Below are positions 48,462 through 56,593 of a stretch of 64,000 nucleotides of DNA, in pieces. The stretch spans positions 212,003 through 276,002 of the forward strand of contig NZ_QGTS01000008.1 of the NCBI RefSeq assembly GCF_003182475.1, given 5' to 3'. Origin of the DNA: Mangrovibacter plantisponsor (GTDB lineage: Bacteria > Pseudomonadota > Gammaproteobacteria > Enterobacterales > Enterobacteriaceae). Position numbers and translations under genes: made by a program. The notes beneath the pieces are model-generated. The model was not told the origin of the DNA and ran no database searches. It was given only the letters and a program-made list of their open reading frames with translations. Each line of letters opens with the position of its first letter. The stretch's first letter is position 1.

Positions 48462-48896
48462 TTAAATCATATCCAGATCTTTAATTTTTTCTCTAATCAA
48501 TGAATATCCTGAGTAGCGAACCTTGGAACAAAGTGTGTTTAACTTCATATCCAGTGTCATGGTATAAATATCACGAGCATCTTTATCCATGATATTTTTA
48601 TTTGTATTCAAGAAACGGTAGCCATCACCAATTTTACTGTACACTTTCGAATAGCTGATATAATTCCTTTCATGCTCATCTTTAATAAAGTTAAAGTGAT
48701 CAACACAAACATTTCCCGTGGATGCAATAGTTACTCCTTGCAGCAGTGATTCTCTCCTTGCAGCATATTTTTCAGAGTTTGTTTTTTGAGCATTAGTTCC
48801 TGAACTAACTTGCCCGGTTTGAGAACCAGGCGCACATGCAGAGATAAATAATGCAGAAGCCAGGATAGTAATTTTTTGCTGTGAAATAAACCTCAT
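48462..48896 (-). CDS. Small lipoprotein, paralogue B of a pair
   Basis: 144 residues with lipobox ASALFISAC, then a T/S/Q-rich linker and a C-terminal domain alike to its neighbour: CVDHFNFIKDEHERNYISYS, YSKIGDGYRFLNTNKNIMDK, DARDIYTMTLDMKLNTLCSK, VRYSGYSLIREKI. Two invariant Cys (CVDH and TLCS) may form a disulfide. Probably a tandem duplication with paralogue A; both are on the minus strand. Confidence 0.65.
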   Translation of the reverse strand: MRFISQQKITILASALFISACAPGSQTGQVSSGTNAQKTNSEKYAARRESLLQGVTIASTGNVCVDHFNFIKDEHERNYISYSKVYSKIGDGYRFLNTNKNIMDKDARDIYTMTLDMKLNTLCSKVRYSGYSLIREKIKDLDMI

Positions 48897-49457
48897 TGCC
48901 GACAGATCCCTATAAATTGGTTAATAACAATTAAACCCTTATTTGAATGCCGGGAGAAAGTAATATATCAATGACTTAATGGCAACACCCGTTGCAGCAC
49001 AATTCACCACAAACATTGGGTGAAACGAGCAATCAAGCGAATTATGATTTCTAATCATAAGCAAAGTCATTATAAATAATTATTAAAAAATGGGTTAATT
49101 CTCCAGGTCACGGGTAAATAATATACTTTCCTTCTCCATGGATACCCATAACAATGCCGTCATCCCCTCACTTCAGGCAACGTGCCATAGCCCTGGATAC
49201 TCACCCCACCATGCCAGCAAAAACCATCCTGATAATCCACTTACCGCTGTGACGGCTAAAACAGCGGCTATGAGGTACAACAGGCACAAGCGCCAGTATA
49301 GCAAGACCTCTGCCCACCATTACCCATAAGTGAAATCCTTAAAAAATACATTAAAGTCAATTGGTTAATAACATGTAAGCTACAAGGCAAATTTTGACAC
49401 ATTTCCATAACCGTACTTGCATTATTGATATTAACTGCCATCCGCTGGAGTCAGGTG
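48897..49457. other. Divergent intergenic region
   Basis: About 560 AT-rich bases between the lipoprotein pair (minus) and the diguanylate cyclase (plus). A 63-codon frame at 49138-49329 has no ribosome site and no recognisable content, and I leave it out. Promoters for both sides should lie here. Confidence 0.45.
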
Positions 49458-50555
49458 ATGAAAACCAGCAACACAATAAATACAGATATATCAAAAGGAA
49501 GTATCTGGTTTTCACTACTAAATGTTATTTTCTGCGTGTGGCTTATTATCCGTGGTTCCTATGATTTAACCGACAACTACGTTTATCAGCGACTAACTGT
49601 GTTGTATATAACTATTATCACGCTGTCTTTTTCTATTTTGGCAATATTTTATCTGGCTCATAAAAAAGAGCACCCTGCGTTATTTTATTCATTCCATACT
49701 GTGATTTTCTTGATGGGTCTGCTTTGGGCAGTCATTATCTATATACTACTCAATTATTTCAATGACACTATTATATCGCTAAATTTAAGCATTATAACGT
49801 TGTTACCCGCAACCATTGCCTTTTATACCATGCCCATTGCACTGATCCTTTTTTCGGCTCCGATTTTTTTTATTCTTATTTTTTCTGAGTTTTTCTTGCG
49901 TGATTTTTTCACCGGTTTGCAGTTAACGGGGGGCGTGATTATTTTGTTTGTGGTTACTACTGCATACTACATTCTTGCTGAATGGTACGAGCGTGCCACT
50001 AAGAGTGAACGAGAGAATCAAACACTGATTAAGACGTTAAAAAAAACCTCCGATTACGACAGCCTTACCGGCCTGAAGAACAGGCGCAGCATGCATAGTT
50101 GCTTTGAAAGCATCAAGAACAGAATTCCTGCCGACATCTTCATTTATGCATTTGTTATCGATATTGATTTTTTCAAACAATACAATGACACTCTGGGCCA
50201 CATTGCCGGTGATAAATGCCTGGTAAAGGTTGCTTCGTGCATCAAGAATGCAGTACGAAAAGACACCGATAACGTGTTCCGCTTTGGTGGTGAAGAGTTT
50301 GTAATCCTGGCCACAGGTAATGCAGATTTTGACCCTTATGAACTGGCAGGCCGTATCCAGTCCACACTGAAACTGATGGCATTACCACACCCTTCTTCAG
50401 CCGTGTCCGACTATGTCACTGTAAGCATTGGTGGTGCCAAAGGGCATGATCAACTCAGTTTTGATACATTAATTCAGCAAGCAGATATCGCGCTTTATCA
50501 GGCCAAGGAAGGCGGCAGAAACAGAGCTGAAATCATCACCAGTAATAAACCTTAA
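49458..50555 (+). CDS. Membrane diguanylate cyclase (GGDEF)
   Basis: 365 residues: five or six membrane helices in the first 180 residues (e.g. IWFSLLNVIFCVWLIIRG, ALFYSFHTVIFLMGLLWAVI), a short coiled linker (ATKSERENQTLIKTLKKTS), and a GGDEF domain with DSLTGLKNRRSM and active loop FRFGGEEFVIL. The inhibitory-site position reads KDTD, not RxxD, so product feedback may be weak. ATG 49458 has GGAG at 7 bases. It synthesises cyclic-di-GMP, opposing the EAL protein of this region. Confidence 0.9.
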   Translation: MKTSNTINTDISKGSIWFSLLNVIFCVWLIIRGSYDLTDNYVYQRLTVLYITIITLSFSILAIFYLAHKKEHPALFYSFHTVIFLMGLLWAVIIYILLNYFNDTIISLNLSIITLLPATIAFYTMPIALILFSAPIFFILIFSEFFLRDFFTGLQLTGGVIILFVVTTAYYILAEWYERATKSERENQTLIKTLKKTSDYDSLTGLKNRRSMHSCFESIKNRIPADIFIYAFVIDIDFFKQYNDTLGHIAGDKCLVKVASCIKNAVRKDTDNVFRFGGEEFVILATGNADFDPYELAGRIQSTLKLMALPHPSSAVSDYVTVSIGGAKGHDQLSFDTLIQQADIALYQAKEGGRNRAEIITSNKP

Positions 50556-50673
50556 TATCAATAAGTTATATGCTTTGGATAGAGACACCTTGAAGAAGTG
50601 TGACCACCGCGCATAGCGCCTTATCACCCGGAACCTGGTCTGTACTTAATCATTTATCCTTTTCACACACAAT

Positions 50674-50747
50674 AAAAAACCCGGCCGAAGCCGGGCCATC
50701 ACAAACAGGGATGTGCGATAAATACAATCATAAAACAGTTAGGTAAT
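50674..50747 (-). ncRNA. Candidate sRNA (minus strand, divergent from the porin)
   Basis: A minus-strand promoter (-35 TTAACG at 50783-50778, 18-base spacer, perfect -10 TATAAT at 50759-50754) is followed, about 75 bases later, by a strong terminator (CCCGGC-CGAA-GCCGGG at 50680-50695, then six T). No gene lies between. The transcript contains UAACUGUUUUAUGAUUGUAU, similar to the second minus-strand candidate at 52812-52879. The position, divergent upstream of a porin, recalls micF beside ompC. Confidence 0.5.
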
Positions 50748-50812
50748 AACGTAATTATAATACCAGCCACGTTTCACCGTTAAAAACAACATACATTCAT
50801 AACCCCTATGTA

Positions 50813-50847
50813 ATAATAACATCAGCCACCCAGGCTGATGTTATTAT
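50813..50847. repeat. Perfect 15-bp inverted repeat upstream of the porin
   Basis: ATAATAACATCAGCC pairs with GGCTGATGTTATTAT around a 5-base loop (ACCCA), 170 bases before the porin start. No T-run on either strand. It may be an operator, an mRNA leader hairpin or a barrier between divergent promoters. Confidence 0.6.
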
Positions 50848-51015
50848 GCACAACATTAATAATGAATATTAAATTTAATATTTTTAACATATATTTTTTA
50901 ATGTATAGAATTAATTTTGTAGCCTCCACACTGCCGTTCTCTTATTTTCATATAAACACGGCATATATTTTCAAAAAAAATTGATTATCCATACAAAGTT
51001 AAAAGGATATACAGA

Positions 51016-52104
51016 ATGAAAAGAAAAGTACTGGCACTTGTCGTTCCGGCCTTACTGGTAGCTGGTGCGGCACAATCCGCTGAAGTTTATAATAAAGATG
51101 GCAGCAAGCTGGACTTGTACGGCAAAGTAGATGGCCTGCACTATTTTTCTGATAATTCAGGGGATGATGGCGACCAGTCTTATATCCGTTTTGGTTTCAA
51201 AGGGGAAACACAAATCACCGACCAGTTAGTGGGTTACGGGCAATGGGAATACCAGGTGCAGGCCAACCAGGCTGAAGGCGATAATGATTTCTGGACCCGT
51301 GTTGGTTTTGCCGGGGTGAGACTGGGTGAATTCGGCTCTATCGATTACGGGCGTAACTATGGCGTGCTGTATGACGTTGAGGCCTGGACAGATGTTCTGC
51401 CTGAGTTCGGTGGCGATAGCTACACTCACTCAGATAACTTTATGACCCAGCGTGCAAACGGTGTACTGACCTACCGTAATACTGATTTTTTTGGCCTGGT
51501 AAGCGGCCTGAACTTTGCTTTGCAGTACCAGGGTAAAAATGAAGATCAGGATGGTGAACACACGGGGCATTCAATGGCCAATGGTAATGGCGATGGTTTC
51601 GGTATTTCATCCACCTATGATGTCGGTATGGGGTTCAGTGTGGGGGCAGCCTACAGTGCCTCTGACCGCACTAATGATCAGGTTCATTCTACCACTGCCG
51701 AAGGGGATAAAGCCGAAGCCTGGACTATTGGCGCCAAATACGATGCCAATAATCTTTACCTGGCAGCAATGTATTCACAAACCCGCAATATGACACCTTA
51801 CGGAAGCAGTGAGTATAATGTGGCAAATAAGACGAAAAACTTCGAAATTACTGCACAGTACCAGTTTGATTTCGGGCTGCGCCCGTCAGTATCTTACCTG
51901 TCTTCACGTGGGGATGACTTAGGTTACTATGGTGACCAGGATCTGGTGAAATATATTGACCTGGGTGCCACCTATTACCTGAATAAAAACTTTTCAACTT
52001 ATGTAGACTACAAAATAAACCTGCTGGACGATGGGGATTTCTATCGTGACAGCGATATATCCACAGATAACATTGTCGCTTTGGGCGTGGTTTACGAGTT
52101 TTAA
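51016..52104 (+). CDS. OmpC/OmpF-type trimeric porin
   Basis: 362 residues with a signal peptide ([21 protein letters not shown]) and the general-porin sequence: [40 protein letters not shown], the constriction loop L3 with [17 protein letters not shown], and the ending [10 protein letters not shown] with C-terminal Phe. It forms a 16-strand outer-membrane pore. The locus corresponds to yedS/ompS-type porins near serU. An AAAAGGA ribosome site precedes it; two candidate sRNA units flank it. Confidence 0.93.
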   Translation: MKRKVLALVVPALLVAGAAQSAEVYNKDGSKLDLYGKVDGLHYFSDNSGDDGDQSYIRFGFKGETQITDQLVGYGQWEYQVQANQAEGDNDFWTRVGFAGVRLGEFGSIDYGRNYGVLYDVEAWTDVLPEFGGDSYTHSDNFMTQRANGVLTYRNTDFFGLVSGLNFALQYQGKNEDQDGEHTGHSMANGNGDGFGISSTYDVGMGFSVGAAYSASDRTNDQVHSTTAEGDKAEAWTIGAKYDANNLYLAAMYSQTRNMTPYGSSEYNVANKTKNFEITAQYQFDFGLRPSVSYLSSRGDDLGYYGDQDLVKYIDLGATYYLNKNFSTYVDYKINLLDDGDFYRDSDISTDNIVALGVVYEF

Positions 52105-52148
52105 TTATTGTTGACAACTACACGCAGCATATAAACGTTAGTAAAAAA

Positions 52149-52173
52149 GGGAGCCCAACCGGCTCCCTTTTTT
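52149..52173 (+). terminator. Porin gene terminator
   Basis: GGGAGCC and GGCTCCC around CAACC, followed by six T, 45 bases after the porin stop. Confidence 0.9.
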
Positions 52174-52351
52174 ATCACAATATTTTTCGCAATTAACGTT
52201 GCTGAAGAGGATTTGCGGTGCCGGGTGCCTCCCGGTGAGCCAGTACAGCCACCTGGCTCGCGCGCAATACGCATACGACACTTTGCATTGAAACTGTAAC
52301 GCCCCTCCGCTCAGGGGGATTCACCGCAAAAGAGTAACAACAGTGCCAGGA

Positions 52352-52627
52352 TTATTGTGCTGCGCGCCCTATCATACCGCCGGCGCCAGCACCAACAGCA
52401 GCACCCTGCAGCACGCCGTGGCCAGTTGCCACAGCTGCACCAGCGCCAACCGCAGCACCCACAGCCCCACCGGTGCGTGCTGCTTTCCCTTTTTTACCAT
52501 GTTCAGTCATTGCGCCTACAGCCGCACCAGCAACGGCGCCGCCAGTTGTTTTATCCATTGCTGCGGCATTTACTGCTATTAATGTACCGGCCAAAACAGC
52601 TAAACCGCGTAGTATGCTTTTTCGCAT
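52352..52627 (-). CDS. Exported glycine-zipper protein
   Basis: 91 residues: a signal peptide (ILRGLAVLAGTLIAVNAAA) followed by a Gly/Ala-rich region with GxxxG and GAAVGA patterns (GGAVAGAAVGAMTEHGKKGK, GGAVGAAVGAGAAVATGHG), as in YMGG/glycine-zipper proteins. These segments form hydrophobic hairpins in membranes. The role is unknown. It is convergent with the porin gene. Confidence 0.75.
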   Translation of the reverse strand: MRKSILRGLAVLAGTLIAVNAAAMDKTTGGAVAGAAVGAMTEHGKKGKAARTGGAVGAAVGAGAAVATGHGVLQGAAVGAGAGGMIGRAAQ

Positions 52628-52811
52628 TATTGTATTCCTGCCTTTGAAATTTATTTACCAGCCTCGGGTATAACAAGCCTGCGTGGCAATCCGCGCTAAT
52701 CTAATGAATATTGCTTCCGCGACAACAGATGATTATTCATAGCAATAATTATTTAAATTCACTTACGGCAAACAGATGGGAGGCAGCGAAATCATATTAA
52801 TAAAATAGCAT

Positions 52812-52879
52812 AAAAAAAACCCGGGAGAACCGGGGTTGGAAATATATACAATCATTGAAAAAATAAGTTAAACACGATC
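52812..52879 (-). ncRNA. Candidate sRNA (minus strand), look-alike of the one at 50674-50747
   Basis: A minus-strand terminator (CCCGG-GAGAA-CCGGG at 52820-52834 with eight T) has no gene upstream. About 60 bases earlier is a weak promoter (-10 TAATAC at 52891-52886). The RNA would contain UUUAACUUAUUUUUUCAAUG and then AUUGUAUAUAU, resembling the candidate across the porin gene (shared UAACU, AUGAUUGUAU). Confidence 0.4.
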
Positions 52880-53116
52880 TACACAGTATTATTACTATAA
52901 CCAGAGGATAATAAATACTCCATGGACCAATTTTAATATTAACCTTTCATTTTATTCATATTGCTATCTCGCTCACGCAAACACACCATCCGAGTGAGTA
53001 GAGTAAACACGCCATTTCCTGGCGAGTGCATAACTATATTAGTTATGAATTTATATCAGATTAAGCATGATAAATCATAATTTCCCTTATAATCAATAAC
53101 ACGCATATTATTATGC

Positions 53117-53208
53117 GCAGGGGAACTCATAGTCACCCTGCAATCATCATTATTTATTTTTCTCAATTGTATTTCTTACCACCTCCCCCATCCATGGGGG
53201 ATTTTTTT
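53117..53208 (+). ncRNA. Candidate Hfq-type sRNA with MicF-like seed
   Basis: About 92 bases with classic sRNA layout: 5' stem-loop (GCAGGG 53117-53122 with CCCTGC 53136-53141), a single-stranded AU-rich stretch, then a terminator (TCCCCCA-TCCA-TGGGGGA, seven T). A -10 (TATTAT, 53106-53111) is placed for a start near 53117; the -35 is weak. The stretch CAATCATCATTATTTATTTT (53141-53160) contains the complement of AATAAATAATGATGA, which I recall as the E. coli ompF start region targeted by MicF. The downstream unit at 54311-54412 has the same layout. Confidence 0.6.
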
Positions 53209-53342
53209 CACAAAAAACGTTATTAACAATAATAAACTTCATTCTGAATATTTTTCATTAAACATTTCAGGCGCGATTTGTTCTACTGTTTGTGTGAAGC
53301 AAGTCTGCTGTCTTGAGTATTACAATAAAGAATTATCCGTTT

Positions 53343-53369
53343 CCCCTGCCAGGCTGGCAGGGGTCTTTT
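53343..53369 (+). terminator. Orphan plus-strand terminator before the waaY-like gene
   Basis: CCCCTGCC-AGGCT-GGCAGGGG followed by TCTTTT, 123 bases before the waaY-like start and with no gene upstream. It may end another small RNA (from about 53270) or attenuate transcription into the kinase gene. Confidence 0.65.
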
Positions 53370-53491
53370 AGTGAACATTTTATTCCAGTAACCAGAGTGA
53401 CCGGACAACTAAGTTCATGCTACTGCCCTTCACGCTGCCGGGTTTTAATTCACTGCGCTGTTAAATACACCTGACCGGATGAACACTGAAG

Positions 53492-54106
53492 ATGATACAA
53501 ACAGGGGTATACAAAGGCTACCAACTCCATTTCAAAGCAGGACGAAATGATTACTGTGGTATTTTCAAAAGTATGTTATCACTCAATGCCAGGCTGGTGG
53601 AAACTTATAAATGTTCAAGGCACACCCGGGTTTCACTCATTGAAATCGACAAAAAACTGTATGTGATCAAAATTTATTCTCCCCAAAGAAAACGCGTGGA
53701 AAAATTTATCAAATCGCTCTTCAGGGGCAGTTACAATGAAAACCTTATCAGGAAAATAGACAGCGCACACGACAATGGATGCATGATCCCTAACGACTTC
53801 TTTTTGCTGGCTGAAAAGAAAATCTTAAGCTTCCCCTATCTTTCCATTATGTTACTGGAGTTTATTCCAGGCGATAATGCGAGCCAGCCAAACAACATGC
53901 CCACAACGCTCAGTCAAAAAATCATTTCTGCGGTTACTACAATGCATTCACAAGGAATTATTTCTGGCGACCCACACAAAGGAAATTTTATTATTACAGC
54001 TAAGGGTGACATCAGGGCTATTGATCTGTCCGGGAAAGCCTGTAATGCTAAAAATATTGCCAAAGACTTCACCCTGATGAAGAAAATTTATGGCTTGCAT
54101 GAGTGA
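53492..54106 (+). CDS. WaaY/RfaY-like LPS core heptose(II) kinase
   Basis: 204 residues, clearly WaaY-like: start YKGYQLHFKAGRNDY, VSLIEIDKKLYVIKIYSPQ, FLLAEKKILSF, and the kinase-fold motifs SGDPHKGNF (catalytic Asp160 and Asn165) and IDLSGK (metal Asp178). WaaY phosphorylates heptose II of the LPS inner core, which strengthens the outer membrane. In E. coli it belongs to the waaQ operon; here it is alone near a tRNA/prophage junction and a little short (E. coli about 230). AT-rich, as waa genes usually are. Confidence 0.85.
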   Translation: MIQTGVYKGYQLHFKAGRNDYCGIFKSMLSLNARLVETYKCSRHTRVSLIEIDKKLYVIKIYSPQRKRVEKFIKSLFRGSYNENLIRKIDSAHDNGCMIPNDFFLLAEKKILSFPYLSIMLLEFIPGDNASQPNNMPTTLSQKIISAVTTMHSQGIISGDPHKGNFIITAKGDIRAIDLSGKACNAKNIAKDFTLMKKIYGLHE

Positions 54107-54310
54107 AATTCACCTCAGGTACATTTTGTTCATAAAACAGTTGTTAAACTGCTCAAAGCCCCTCAGTAAATGTTTATTAATAATTAAGTATAAAGCCCTT
54201 GCCACCCGGTTTAATAAGAAGCATTTTCCTTCACCACATTACTTTCAATACATTTAGTCATGATAAAGGGTACATTGCTACTATTTTATATGCGGGATAC
54301 TCTTCATACA

Positions 54311-54412
54311 TGCAGAGACGCTATTCAGGTTCTGCATATCACTGCGAATCATCATTTTTGTTCAATTCTGAAATTCCTGTCTTCCCCCCACTATCCCCGG
54401 GGGGATTTTTTT
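54311..54412 (+). ncRNA. Candidate sRNA, sibling of the one at 53117-53208
   Basis: A promoter (-35 TTGCTA 54275-54280, 17-base spacer, -10 TACTCT 54298-54303) predicts a start near 54310. The RNA begins with a stem-loop (TGCAGA 54311-54316 with TCTGCA 54331-54336), continues with GAATCATCATTTTTGTTCAA, and ends in TCCCCCC-loop-GGGGGGA plus seven T (54383-54412). Order of elements and the AATCATCATT motif match the candidate about 1.2 kb upstream. No gene overlaps. Confidence 0.6.
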
Positions 54413-54875
54413 ATTCTCCCGGTAAATATTTGTTACCTGAATCTTCCAGCAAAGCAATGAAAACGGTTTATCATCTGTTACTCAGGTGCGTAGCACCAGC
54501 CGGGTGATACCCATTGCTCCGGTGTTATCACCAGCCTGGCAAAGCACACATCAGCAACCGCGTGAATACAGTTACCAGGTGTGAAGTAGATCAAAGGCCG
54601 GACAATCGCCCCTACACAGCGATTGATATTTGCCACAAATCAGGGGATAACGACCCGGGGCTCAGGGCTGCGCCAGTGGAATCAGGCAAGAAAACAGCAA
54701 CACGACCGTAATGGGCAAGAACAGAGAATGTGAACGTAAATCCAGTCTGGCGGGTACTGAATGATAAAGGTGAACTTTATTTATACACCGGTAAATTACG
54801 GTATGACGGTTTCCTGACGGGTTGTCTTAGCGGGACATTTGTCACTGAAAAAAAGCAGGGTAAGTGTTTGAATAC
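54413..54875. other. Gene-poor stretch before the tRNA fragment
   Basis: About 460 bases with no gene I can support. A short frame from a GTG at 54738 (NPVWRVLNDKGELYLYTGKL...) reads plausibly but runs into the tRNA fragment and has no family match; I leave it uncalled. Confidence 0.4.
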
Positions 54876-54942
54876 TGGCGGAGAGAGAGGGATTTGAACC
54901 CTCGGAGGGGTTACCCCCTCAACGGTTTTCGAGACCGGTCTC
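54876..54942 (-). tRNA. serU: 3' fragment of tRNA-Ser(CGA), prophage attachment-site copy
   Basis: On the minus strand the sequence matches the 3' part of serU: anticodon loop CTCGAAA (CGA at 54931-54929), a class II variable arm (GAGGGG/CCCCTC), T-arm GAGGGTTCAAATCCCTC, acceptor 3' strand CTCTCTCC and encoded GCCA. The 5' part (acceptor 5' strand and D-arm) is missing; past about 54942 the sequence turns into AT-rich phage DNA. This is what integration into a tRNA leaves at the far end of the element; the complete gene should lie beyond the right end of the window. Confidence 0.85.
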
Positions 54943-55107
54943 ATTTCTTTAATTTTCATTCAGTTAGTTAGAAAAATGAGAAAAATGTTTGATTTTCACA
55001 CAGTGAAAATTCAATAAGTTAGCCTATACAATTCATTTGTTTTCTCATTAAAATCACCAACCAAACCTGCCTACAGCGCTTATAAATCCAATGCAAAATA
55101 TCAAACG

Positions 55108-55374
55108 TCATGAAGCAGGAAACTTCTTGTACAACGTTGATATGCCAACATCAAAAATCAGGGCGACCTTTTTTCTTGACTCACCAGCAGCAATCAATCT
55201 ACCGGCTTGCGCTCATTGCTCTGGTGACAACTTTGGGCGGCGGCCACCGATCCGCCCTTCTTCTCTTGCAGCAGCTAAGCCGGCCCGGGTACGTTCGATA
55301 ATAAGCTCACGTTCCATTTCCGCATGGGCGCCCATGACATGAAAGAAAAATCGCCCCATAGGTGGACTGGTATC
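55108..55374 (-). pseudogene. C-terminal remnant of a Pin/Gin-type DNA invertase
   Basis: The minus strand reads DTSPPMGRFFFHVMGAHAEM, then ERELIIERTRAGLAAAREEG, RIGGRRPKLSPEQ, a stop, and AQAGRLIAAGESRKKVALIF, DVGISTLYKKFPAS. This is the C-terminal half of a serine invertase (dimer helix and HTH). The catalytic N-terminal domain is missing, and a TGA replaces the conserved Trp in PEQWAQAGR. So it is dead in this copy. It would once have flipped the tail-fibre segment. Confidence 0.88.
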
Positions 55375-55475
55375 ATGCCGTCAATTTTATTCCAGCTATC
55401 ATGGGATTATGGTGGTATGATCAACGCTTAATTTTTCATTTTTTACTTGAATTTTGCTCAAATCATAGGTTAGGG

Positions 55476-56555
55476 ATGAAAACTCTAAATCACAGCTATT
55501 TATCAAGACTTGACCATCTGCGTTTTTTTGCTGCCGTCATGGTCATAATCCATCATTGCAGGGGTTCTATTAACTACAGTGGTTCAATAACTAGTCTATC
55601 TGATCTAGCATCCTTATGGATTAGGTGGGGGTCGTCCGGAGTTAGCTTATTTCTTGTCTTATCTGGATTCCTGTTTTGTGTGATTGCAGACGCCGGAAGG
55701 AAAGATCTACAGTATGGAAAGTTCATCAAAAACAGGATTCTTAGGATAGCTCCGCTTGCTACGTTATTTGTTTTCATAGCGATATGCGTTAATCAGAATG
55801 AATCTACTCCCATGGACGTTTTTAGGCTCCTTACGTTGCAACTTAATACGGGGTCACCTGGTACAGGTTGGGGTTACAAGTTATATCCTATGGGACCTAT
55901 TTGGACTATCGCTGTTGAATTTCAATTCTACCTAATCTTTCCTTTTCTTGCCGCATTTATGGGAAAGAACGGAATAAAGGCTATTGCAGGAATAATTTTA
56001 GCTTTTATTTTAATTAAAACATCATTGGTCATCTTCAACGGAACTGGTATTTATTACAGACTTTATCATTCAATCATTGGTAGATTAGATCAGCTTCTTA
56101 TAGGGATGATTGCTGGATATTTTTACATAAACGGATACTTCAAAAACACACGTTTAATACCGCTTGTGATGATTGTGGCATCAATCATTGGTATCTCTAT
56201 ATTTATGCATCTTAATTCTCAAATGCTTAAATGGTTCATGCCGTTTTCGTTTACATCTGAAGCTGTTTTCTGGTCTTTACTTATATATGGATATGTAACA
56301 TTTAAGATTGATATCAATCAAAGAGTTGACACTATTTTATCATACCTTGGTGGCCTTAGCTTCTCAATGTATCTGTTCCACCTTGCTGTAGCAAAGGCGC
56401 TGTACATGACAGTATTATCACCTCATCAAACTAAGGTTGGTGCCTTAACAAACACATTATTATTCATCATACCTTTAACAATCATCATATCATCGATAAC
56501 ATACAGATTTATCGAAAAACCATTCCTAGAACTCAGGGTAAAATACACCAAATAA
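55476..56555 (+). CDS. Acyltransferase 3-family membrane protein, likely O-antigen acetylase
   Basis: 359 residues with about ten membrane helices and the acyltransferase-3 (OafA/Oac) N-terminal pattern RLDHLRFFAAVMVIIHHCRG, where Arg and the His pair are functional in the family, plus FLVLSGFLF and PIWTIAVEFQFYLIFPFL. Such prophage genes acetylate O-antigen and change serotype or block superinfection. It is clearly richer in A+T than its neighbours, faces opposite to the tail genes and is followed by its own hairpin: a typical conversion gene acquired separately. ATG 55476 has GGTTAGGG upstream. Confidence 0.85.
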   Translation: MKTLNHSYLSRLDHLRFFAAVMVIIHHCRGSINYSGSITSLSDLASLWIRWGSSGVSLFLVLSGFLFCVIADAGRKDLQYGKFIKNRILRIAPLATLFVFIAICVNQNESTPMDVFRLLTLQLNTGSPGTGWGYKLYPMGPIWTIAVEFQFYLIFPFLAAFMGKNGIKAIAGIILAFILIKTSLVIFNGTGIYYRLYHSIIGRLDQLLIGMIAGYFYINGYFKNTRLIPLVMIVASIIGISIFMHLNSQMLKWFMPFSFTSEAVFWSLLIYGYVTFKIDINQRVDTILSYLGGLSFSMYLFHLAVAKALYMTVLSPHQTKVGALTNTLLFIIPLTIIISSITYRFIEKPFLELRVKYTK

Positions 56556-56560
56556 GATGA

Positions 56561-56578
56561 GGCGGGGATAATCCCGCC
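56561..56578 (+). terminator. Hairpin after the acyltransferase
   Basis: GGCGGG and CCCGCC around GATAAT, 5 bases after the stop. The following CGCATTATTC is only moderately T-rich. Confidence 0.5.
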
Positions 56579-56593
56579 CGCATTATTCAAAAA

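Larger units (their letters stand above)
52628..53491. other. Gene-free 860-base region between glycine-zipper gene and waaY-like gene
   Basis: No protein-coding gene. It contains one minus-strand and one plus-strand candidate sRNA and an additional plus-strand terminator at 53343-53369, all described separately. Confidence 0.6.

Noticed and set aside
49138..49329. 63-codon plus-strand gene
   Set aside because: No Shine-Dalgarno, no recognisable sequence and low-complexity composition; likely chance.
54514..54711. 65-codon plus-strand gene before the tRNA fragment
   Set aside because: No ribosome site and no family resemblance; kept as gene-poor DNA.
54738..54896. Short frame (NPVWRVLNDKGELYLYTGKL...) starting with GTG
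   Set aside because: It reads plausibly but its end is created by the tRNA fragment, and no family is recognisable; it may be a decayed gene end.
54876..54960. Functional tRNA-Ser gene
   Set aside because: The 5' acceptor strand and D-arm are missing, so it cannot fold as a full tRNA; it is an attachment-site copy.
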